NCBI GenBank assembly: GCA_015485375.1
Contig: WFTU01000247.1
Coordinates: 1-6,175, forward strand
Length of the DNA stretch: 6,175 nt
Source: Paracoccaceae bacterium
Lineage (GTDB): Bacteria > Pseudomonadota > Alphaproteobacteria > Rhodobacterales > Rhodobacteraceae
Direction: 5' to 3'
This document shows, in pieces, positions 1-5,400 of this stretch. The translations under genes and the position numbers were made by a program. Under the pieces are notes generated by a model. The model saw only the letters and a list, made by a program, of their open reading frames with translations. It was not told the DNA's origin and did not search any database. Within the stretch, counting starts at the first letter, position 1. Each line of letters opens with the position of its first letter.

Positions 1-292
1 CCCCGGTAAATTCCATATATGTCTGCGTCTGCGGGTCGAGGATGCGCATGATCCCCTCGGTCGGGCGCAAAATCCGGATCAGGCGTACACCGCCCTGATC
101 GAATTCCAGCCGCATATCGGTGCCGGATTTGGCTATCAACCCTGTCATTTCCGTCTGGTCGGGAAGCACCTGCACCGCGGTTGCGGTGAAGGGCGGCGTC
201 GCGGCCGTGCCCTGGGCAATGGCGCCTCCGGCCATGCCGAACTGAAGCGCGGTGATAGCGGCAGCCACGATAGGAAAAACAGTATTGCGCAT
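1..292 (-). CDS. Exported hypothetical protein, 3' end cut off by window edge
   Basis: Only the first 97 codons are present; the rest lies beyond position 1. Translation starts M-R-N-T-V-F-P-I-V-A-A-A-I-T-A-L. This is a Sec-type signal peptide with a likely cleavage after A-I-A, just before Q-G-T-A-A. The start is supported by an AAGGAG at 306-301, 8 nt before the ATG. The mature part contains T-E-M-T-G-L-I-A-K-S-G-T-D-M-R-L-E-F, then R-I-L-R-P-T-E-G-I-M-R-I-L-D-P-Q-T-Q-T-Y-M. This pattern of short beta strands (untransformed probe, hydrophobic strand, then 'bound product' strand) recalls periplasmic proteins of the DUF4412 or LolA-like kind, but that is a resemblance from memory only and I do not assign a function. 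Unlike its three upstream neighbours it is of ordinary composition and not low-complexity. It follows the sulfur-globule-like gene by 71 nt on the same strand and is probably in the same operon. The visible part has no cysteine. Confidence 0.85.
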   Translation of the reverse strand, partial: MRNTVFPIVAAAITALQFGMAGGAIAQGTAATPPFTATAVQVLPDQTEMTGLIAKSGTDMRLEFDQGGVRLIRILRPTEGIMRILDPQTQTYMEFTG

Positions 293-320
293 AAGCCCGG
301 CTCCTTGAATTCTGTATGCC

Positions 321-344
321 GCCCGCCCCGGCAAGGGGGCGGGC
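321..344 (-). other. GC-rich stem-loop between two genes of the operon
   Basis: Bases 321-329 (GCCCGCCCC) pair perfectly with 336-344 (GGGGCGGGC), a 9-bp stem with a 6-base loop. It lies 19 nt after the stop codon of the sulfur-globule-like gene. Read on the minus strand, the direction of the genes, no T-run follows the stem. The T-rich stretch (AGTTTGTTTGTT, 345-356) follows it on the plus strand instead. It is therefore a poor intrinsic terminator for this operon. More likely roles are protecting the 3' end of the upstream message or attenuating downstream transcription; terminating antisense transcripts is also possible. Function is inferred. Confidence 0.55.
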
Positions 345-363
345 AGTTTGTTTGTTGCGCGAT

Positions 364-972
364 CTACTCGCTGGCAGCCGGAGCAGCGGCTGTCGGAGCC
401 GTCATCGGCATCTGGCCTTCCTGCATCGGCATCGGAACCAGCAAGCCGTCCGGGCCAACCATCATCGGGATCGGCTGGCCATCCGGGCCCATCATCATCA
501 GCGGAGCTGCCGGAGCGCCGTAACCGTTGTAGCCATTGCCGTAGCCATAGCCGTAACCGTTACCGTAGCCGGAGCCTTCGCCCTGACCGCGAGCGGAAGT
601 TTCGGTGTTGCCCGAGAAGCTCATGTTGAAGGCGCCGTTACCGTTGCCAAGGCCGTCACCGTTGAACGGACCCCAGTTGTTGCCCCAACCGTTGTTGCCG
701 CCGAACGGACCCCAGTTGTTGCCGCCCCAACCGTTGTTGCCACCCCAGGGTGTCCAGTTGTTGCCCCAACCATTGTTGCCGCCCCAGGGCGCCCAGTTGT
801 TGCCCCAGCCATTGTTGCCGCCCCAGGGGGCCCAACCGCCGTTGTTATAAACCGGTGCGCCGTAGCCATAGCCGGGCGCCGGAGCCGGACCGTAGTACTG
901 TGCACTTGCTTCAACGGCTGCGATGCTGCCGATACCCAGAGCCAGAGCGGCTGTCAAAATTGTCTTACGCAT
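364..972 (-). CDS. Sulfur globule protein-like exported Gly/Asn/Trp-rich repeat protein
   Basis: This 202-residue protein begins with a clear signal peptide (M-R-K-T-I-L-T-A-A-L-A-L-G-I-G-S) cleaved after A-S-A at about residue 24, leaving Gln-25. Residues 47-105 are four tandem W-x-P-[WF]-G-G-N-N-G-W-G-N-N units plus a partial fifth. Residues 115-120 read F-N-M-S-F-S, followed at 120-133 by a Gly/Arg stretch with A-R-G-Q-G-E-G, then a Gly-Tyr-Asn tract to about 152. Residues 158-190 are Met/Pro-rich, with two G-P-D-G turns and nine methionines, and the end is Ala/Pro-rich. From memory, a signal peptide, W-N-P-G-rich repeats, an M-S-x-S-G core and a G-Y-G tail characterise the sulfur globule proteins (Sgp) of Allochromatium-type bacteria, which form the protein coat on periplasmic sulfur. 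The lack of cysteine also fits. The alternative is a generic low-complexity secreted or surface protein that resembles Sgp only in composition. The start is secure: TAAGGAG ends 7 nt before the ATG. The protein sits after two other low-complexity secreted proteins and an RND transporter. Confidence 0.8.
   Translation of the reverse strand: MRKTILTAALALGIGSIAAVEASAQYYGPAPAPGYGYGAPVYNNGGWAPWGGNNGWGNNWAPWGGNNGWGNNWTPWGGNNGWGGNNWGPFGGNNGWGNNWGPFNGDGLGNGNGAFNMSFSGNTETSARGQGEGSGYGNGYGYGYGNGYNGYGAPAAPLMMMGPDGQPIPMMVGPDGLLVPMPMQEGQMPMTAPTAAAPAASE
658..834 (-). repeat. Tandem 39-bp coding repeat (13-residue WxPWGGNNGWGNN units)
   Basis: This block encodes residues 47-105 of the sulfur-globule-like protein. 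Units start at Trp-47, Trp-60, Trp-73 and Trp-87, with a fifth partial copy at Trp-100. Units 1, 2 and 4 are 39 nt long; unit 3 is 42 nt because of one extra Gly codon. The first pair of units is identical in protein sequence, and the third changes only Ala to Thr plus the extra Gly. The fourth and fifth switch to W-G-P-F. The DNA copies are also close (repeated CAGTTGTTGCCCCA-type blocks on the plus strand), which indicates expansion by duplication and possible length variation between strains. Confidence 0.9.
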
Positions 973-979
973 GCGTAAT

Positions 980-985
980 CTCCTT
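980..985 (-). promoter_or_regulatory. Strong Shine-Dalgarno site of the sulfur-globule-like gene
   Basis: The minus strand reads TAAGGAG-ATTACGC-ATG. AAGGAG (985-980) matches the 16S rRNA anti-Shine-Dalgarno core over six bases, with a 7-nt spacer, which is near optimal. It fixes the start codon at 972 and suggests efficient translation, as expected for a structural protein. Confidence 0.85.
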
Positions 986-1008
986 AGTTTTCGTCCCGTT
1001 TAGGTTTG

Positions 1009-1037
1009 ATGCCTGGCATTGGGACAAATGCCGGCAT
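1009..1037. promoter_or_regulatory. Twin palindromes ATGCC(T)GGCAT, candidate operator or leader element
   Basis: In the 112-nt gap before the sulfur-globule-like gene, ATGCCTGGCAT (1009-1019) and ATGCCGGCAT (1028-1037) share the same half-sites. One has a single central base and the other has none. Their centres are about 18-19 bp apart, close to two helical turns, so two dimers could bind on a similar face of the DNA. On the minus strand a weak -35-like TTGTCC (1027-1022) lies between them. The sequence shows the symmetry; binding by a regulator is inferred. It could instead act as RNA hairpins in the leader or be a coincidence. Confidence 0.4.
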
Positions 1038-1084
1038 CCATTCGGTTTACGTCCAGCGCGGACGCATTTTCGCATTCGGCTTCA

Positions 1085-1690
1085 TCAGAAACCGAACGGG
1101 AAACTCGTGAAGGACGGAAAGCCGCCCCCCGGAAAAAATCCTCCGTATCCGTAAGGCGCATTCCCGCCATAGCCATAGGGGCTGGCGCCATATCCGTAAG
1201 GCTGCCCCCCGCCGTAGCCATAAGACGGCGCGCCGCCCGCAAAGGGGACGCCGCCGTAGCCGTAGGGCAACCCGCCAAGGCCGTAGGGATTGCCACCATA
1301 ACCTCCAAAAGGATTGAACGGTTGGGTGCCGTAAGGCGCGGCCCCGTAAGGCTGGGCCATCGGCACTGGTGCAACGGCAGTCGGCGCCGTGACCGGCGCA
1401 ACAGGCGCGCTGTAGGCCGGAGCCGGCACCGGCGCATAGACACCCGAGGCGGAAAGCTGTTGATCCAGATCGGCCGGCGCGTATTTGCTCGGCGCAACCT
1501 CGACCGGCGCTCCTGTCCATGGTTGCGACGGCGCAAGCGAATCCAGATAGGTGGCCGGCGCGGTCGGCGCCCCCGCCCCTGCAGAGGGGTTCCACAGGTT
1601 GCCGCTCTGGGCGAACGCCGCAGCAGGCCACAGAACGGCTATTGCCGCGAGCGCCTTCAAACCTGTCATATGCCTGTTCCGGGGTGTCAT
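1085..1690 (-). CDS. Exported Gly/Tyr/Pro-rich low-complexity protein
   Basis: The protein has 201 residues. Residues 1-27 form a signal peptide, with hydrophobic core L-K-A-L-A-A-I-A-V-L-W-P and cleavage after A-F-A, so the mature end is Q-S-G-N-L-W-N-P. Residues 40-110 are Ala/Pro/Val-rich, with an A-P-V-x-A-P rhythm. Residues 114-200 are Gly/Tyr/Pro/Phe-rich, with repeated P-Y-G-Y-G-G and P-Y-G motifs. There is no cysteine and no recognisable enzymatic domain; it is predicted to be largely disordered outside the inner membrane. The start at 1690 has an AAGGA 12 nt upstream, a rather long spacer. A second ATG at 1669 (Met-8) would also give a good signal peptide but has a poorer Shine-Dalgarno site. 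The gene follows its neighbour by 21 nt. Composition and position suggest a structural partner of the sulfur-globule-like protein, perhaps a second coat or matrix component, but no function can be assigned. Confidence 0.8.
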   Translation of the reverse strand: MTPRNRHMTGLKALAAIAVLWPAAAFAQSGNLWNPSAGAGAPTAPATYLDSLAPSQPWTGAPVEVAPSKYAPADLDQQLSASGVYAPVPAPAYSAPVAPVTAPTAVAPVPMAQPYGAAPYGTQPFNPFGGYGGNPYGLGGLPYGYGGVPFAGGAPSYGYGGGQPYGYGASPYGYGGNAPYGYGGFFPGGGFPSFTSFPFGF

Positions 1691-1711
1691 TTCGTTAATA
1701 ATTCCTTGATC

Positions 1712-2398
1712 CTAACGCGAGTAGGGCTGGTAGGGAGTGTAGCCATAAGGCGTTCCATAAGCGGGTGCGACCTGACGGCCATAGCCGCCCTGCGGCCCGT
1801 TCATCGGCCAGAAGCCCGACCCGAACGGCACCCCCCAGTTCCCCCAGGCCGGAGCCGGGTAGGGTTGCGGGCGATAGTAATTGGGTGGTGGCGCTACGCG
1901 GCGCGTTTGCGGCGCCTCGGCCGGAGAAGGTTGTTGCGGAGCCGGAACATAACCGGGGAAATACCCCGGGCTGACGCCGGCGCCATAGGCGGGGCGTGCT
2001 GTATTCCACCCCTGCCCTTGTGTTTGACCGCTGGCCGCACCACCAAAACCGACGCCACCCTGCATCTGGCCGGAGCCCTGCATCGAGGCTGCATTGTTGC
2101 CCTGCGCATTCCCCTGTCCTTGCGCCAGCGGCGCGGTGTTGCCCGGTGGTGCAACCTGCATCCAGTAAGGCAGCTGCTGCGCACTCTGCATCCACGCGGG
2201 CTGCGCAAACGGCTCCGGCGCGGGGGCCTGTGTTTCGGTTACAGGTGCCGACGCAACGGGTGCTACGGGCATGACCGGCGCGCTTGACTGATAGGGGCCG
2301 GGCGGTGGCATCAATGCACCGCTCTGGGCGCTGGCCGCGCTCCCCAGCAAAAGGGCCGAGACTGTGAGGGTCGCAACAGTTGCAAATGATTTACGCAT
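1712..2398 (-). CDS. Exported Pro/Gln/Gly/Tyr-rich low-complexity protein
   Basis: The protein has 228 residues, starting M-R-K-S-F-A-T-V-A-T-L-T-V-S-A-L-L-L, with cleavage after A-S-A at residue 24. The mature end Q-S-G-A-L-M-P-P-P resembles the Q-S-G-N-L-W-N-P of the next gene product. Residues 30-65 are Pro/Ala/Val-rich. Two W-M-Q motifs (about 69-71 and 79-81) form P-A-W-M-Q-S-A-Q-Q-L-P-Y-W-M-Q. Residues 92-130 are Gln/Gly/Asn-rich and the C-terminal 60 residues are Pro/Tyr/Gly-rich, ending T-P-Y-G-Y-T-P-Y-Q-P-Y-S-R. There is no cysteine, and no known domain is recognised. The gene is 11 nt from the transporter stop codon, with a GGAGG overlapping or abutting that stop, so it is almost certainly cotranscribed and possibly translationally coupled. 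It is probably a secreted matrix, coat or adaptor-like protein of the same system; this is inference. Confidence 0.82.
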   Translation of the reverse strand: MRKSFATVATLTVSALLLGSAASAQSGALMPPPGPYQSSAPVMPVAPVASAPVTETQAPAPEPFAQPAWMQSAQQLPYWMQVAPPGNTAPLAQGQGNAQGNNAASMQGSGQMQGGVGFGGAASGQTQGQGWNTARPAYGAGVSPGYFPGYVPAPQQPSPAEAPQTRRVAPPPNYYRPQPYPAPAWGNWGVPFGSGFWPMNGPQGGYGRQVAPAYGTPYGYTPYQPYSR

Positions 2399-2404
2399 GA
2401 TCGG

Positions 2405-2409
2405 CCTCC
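2405..2409 (-). promoter_or_regulatory. Ribosome binding site abutting the transporter stop codon
   Basis: The minus strand reads TAG-GGAGG-CCGATC-ATG. The GGAGG follows the transporter stop TAG directly (with the last G of the stop it makes GGGAGG), and the spacer to the start at 2398 is 6 nt. A ribosome finishing the transporter covers this site, which favours coupled translation and fixes the start of the next gene. Confidence 0.8.
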
Positions 2410-5400
2410 CTATTTCTGTTCGTCGTTGAGGTTGGTGTTGATACGGATCCCGCGTCGCCCCTTGCCCTTGCGGGTCTTGGGCGCCGGTTTCGGAGCAGCT
2501 TCCGCAGGCTTGGGCGCCGCAGGTTTGCTCTTCGGCTTCGCTGCGGACTTGGCCGCCGGTTTCGCCTTCGGCTTCGCGGCGGGCTTGACTTTCGGCTTGG
2601 CCTTGGGCTTTGCCGCAGGCTTGGCTTTCGGTTTTGCTTTGGTTTTCGTCGCAGCCTTTACCGGCTCCGCCTTCACCGGCGCAGGTGCGGTCTCGGCCGG
2701 TTTGACAACCGCCGGAGCCGGAGCTTTGGCGCGCCGCGTTGTGAACCAGCCGCGCACCCGGCCGATGGTTCCGGTAACAACCGCTACCACCCCAAACACC
2801 AGCACTTCGCCGATCATCAGCAGCGTGTCACCGATCCCCGACAGCAGGTTCTTGGTCTTGCTGCGCGAACGGCGGGGAGCGGCGGCACTAGCAGCAGCAC
2901 CTCCGTCAGCGTCCTGAATATTACAGGATTCACACAGTGCCTTGCGGAAACTCATGCAGCCCAGCGGAATAACGATCAGCGTCAGCAGCGTCGAGACCAT
3001 GCCTCCGAACATCAGCGAGATAGCCATTCCCTGAAAAATCGGATCGCTCAGGATGACCGAGGATCCCACCATCAACGCCAGCGCCGTGATCAGGATCGGG
3101 CGGGTACGGGTGCAGCAGGCGCTCACAACCGCGTCCTTGACATCCATCCCCTGTTCGACCGCCTGACGCGAGAAATCCACCAGCAGGATCGAGTTTCGCA
3201 CGATAATCCCCGCCAGCGCGATAAACCCGATCATCGAGGTCGCGGTGAACGACGCGCCCAGCAGCCAGTGCCCCGGCACAATCCCGATCAGGGTCAGCGG
3301 GATCGGTGCCATAACGATGGCCGGAATGGTGAAGTTTCCGAACTCCCAGACCACCAGAATATAGATCAGCACCAGCGCAATCGAGAACGCTATCCCCATG
3401 TCGCGGAAGGTCTCGTATGTCACGGTCCATTCGCCGGTCCACTCCAGCGAGGACCGCAGGCTGTCCTCGGGCGGGCCGGTAAAGTTCGTATCCACCCGCA
3501 CCCCGTCCGGTGCCACATAGTTGTCGAGCAGTCCCTCGATCTCCAGAATTCCGTATATCGGCGCGCCCAGACGGCCGGTAACCTCGCCGGTCACATATTC
3601 CACGGCACGCAGGTCTTTGTGGTAAACGATGTCGTCCATCTGGAAAGGCTCGAAATAACCCAGTTCGGTCAGCGGGATCATCGTGCCGTTCGACGTGGGC
3701 ACCGGAAGCTGGCCAAGCCGGCCGAAGTCGCTGCGCAGCGCCAGCGGCATCTGCAGGATGATAAAGCGCGGCTCCAGCGAGCGTTCCATCTTGCCGTCAC
3801 CCAGCGTGTAGCCACCCATGGCCATTTCCAGCTGCCGGTTGATATCCTCCACCGACACCCCGCGGCGCGAGGCCTTTTCGCGGTTGATCACAAAACGCCA
3901 GCTTTCATAGGGCATCTGCATGTAGCTATCGACATCGACGATGGTTTCCGCCTGACGGAACAGTTCCTCGACACCCGCAGCCACTTCGCGGCGCGTCTTG
4001 TCATCGGGGCCATAGATCGTGGCAACGACCGTCTGCAGGACCGGCGGTCCGGGCGGCATTTCCACCACCTGAATGCGCGCGCCAAGTTCCTCCGCAATCG
4101 GCGTCAGCATATCGCGGGCGATGACCGCCAGCTCGTGCGAGGACGCATCGCGCTCGCCCTTGTCGACCAGTTGCACCTGAATATCGGCATACCAGCTTTT
4201 CTGGCGCAGATAGGAATGGCGCACCAGTCCGTTGAAATTGAACGGCGAGGCGGTGCCGACGTAGCTCTGCATCGCCGTCACTTCGGGAATGGAGCGCAGT
4301 TTTTCCGCCAGTTGCCCAACCACATTGGCCGTGGTCGGCAGCGAGGTGCCCTCGGGCATGTTCACCACGATGTTGAACTCGGGCTTGTTGTCGCTCGGCA
4401 GCATCTTGACCGTAACCGCCTTGGTCTGGAACATCGCCAGACTGAGGAAGAATATTACCACAGTTACCAGTGCGAAAACCCAGCCCTTGAAGCGGTTCTC
4501 GATCAGCGGCACAAGCGTATGGTCGTAAAGCGCCTGCAGCCATTTTGTCTGTCTGTGTTCTTTTTCCAGCGCCTTGTCGAGTTGCTCGATCGAGGGGCGG
4601 ATACGCTGTGCCAACCACGGGGTAAACACGAAGGCCCCGAATAGCGACAGCAGCATGGCAACCGAACCAAGCGCCGGGATCGGCTCCATATACGGCCCCA
4701 TCATCCCGGAGATGAACCCCATCGGCATCAGCGCCGCGATCACGGTAAAGGTTGCCAGTACCGTCGGGTTCCCGACCTCGCGCACCGCATCCACATTACA
4801 GCTATCGGTGCATTCGCCCTTTTCCAGCCAGCGGCGATAGATATTCTCCACCACCACAATGGCATCATCGACCAGAATCCCGATGGAGAAAATCAGCGCA
4901 AACAGGCTGACCCTGTCGATGGTATAGCCAAGCAGCCACGCCGAAAACACGGTCATCAGGATCACAACCGGAATAACCACCAGCACAACGACCGAGGCGC
5001 GCCAGCCGAGCGCCAGCCAGATCAGAACGGTCACAGCACCCGTCACAACAAACAGTTTGAAGATCAGCTCGTTGACCTTTTCGTTGGCGGTTTCGCCATA
5101 ATTGCGGGTGACTTCCACATGCACATTGTCGGGAATCAGGCTGCCCTTGAGGCGGTCCACATAGGCCAGAACCTCGTCCGCCACGGTAACCCCGTTGGAT
5201 CCGCCCTTCTTGGCGACCGCTATCGTAATCGCGGGAGCGCCGACAGGAGCGCGTTCGCTACCCTCCTCGCCCTCGTAGGCCGGACCGGTGTAGTAATTCA
5301 CAAAATTCGTTGCATCATCCGTGCCTTCGGTCACCAGTGCCACATCGCGCACATATATCTGGCTGCCGTTGGCCACACCCACCATCAGGTTCTCGATATC

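Noticed and set aside
321..356. Intrinsic terminator ending the operon after the sulfur-globule-like gene
   Set aside because: No T-run follows the stem in the minus direction, and another gene with a good ribosome site begins 29 nt later on the same strand.
316..978. Plus-strand Ala/Val-rich open frame opposite the sulfur-globule-like gene
   Set aside because: It is a mirror of the Gly/Asn/Trp repeat block, with no signal peptide or ribosome site, and the opposite strand has both.
998..1027. Sigma-70-type promoter with -35 TTGTCC before the sulfur-globule-like gene
   Set aside because: At 17-18 nt spacing the -10 candidates (CCTAAA, CTAAAC) match the consensus poorly, so no promoter is annotated.
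1667..1669. Met-8 as the true start of the 1690-1085 gene
   Set aside because: It would still give a signal peptide, but only a weak AGG lies 3 nt before it; the upstream ATG has AAGGA, though at a long 12-nt spacing. Kept as an alternative only.
1019..2287. Long plus-strand open frame of 422 codons
   Set aside because: It is antisense to two real genes with signal peptides and good ribosome sites. Its translation is Arg-rich with no domain, as expected for the complement of GC-rich Pro/Gly codons.
3268..4644. Plus-strand open frame of 458 codons
   Set aside because: It lies wholly antisense to the conserved RND transporter. The translation is His/Arg/Gln-rich and resembles no family; typical shadow of a GC-rich gene.
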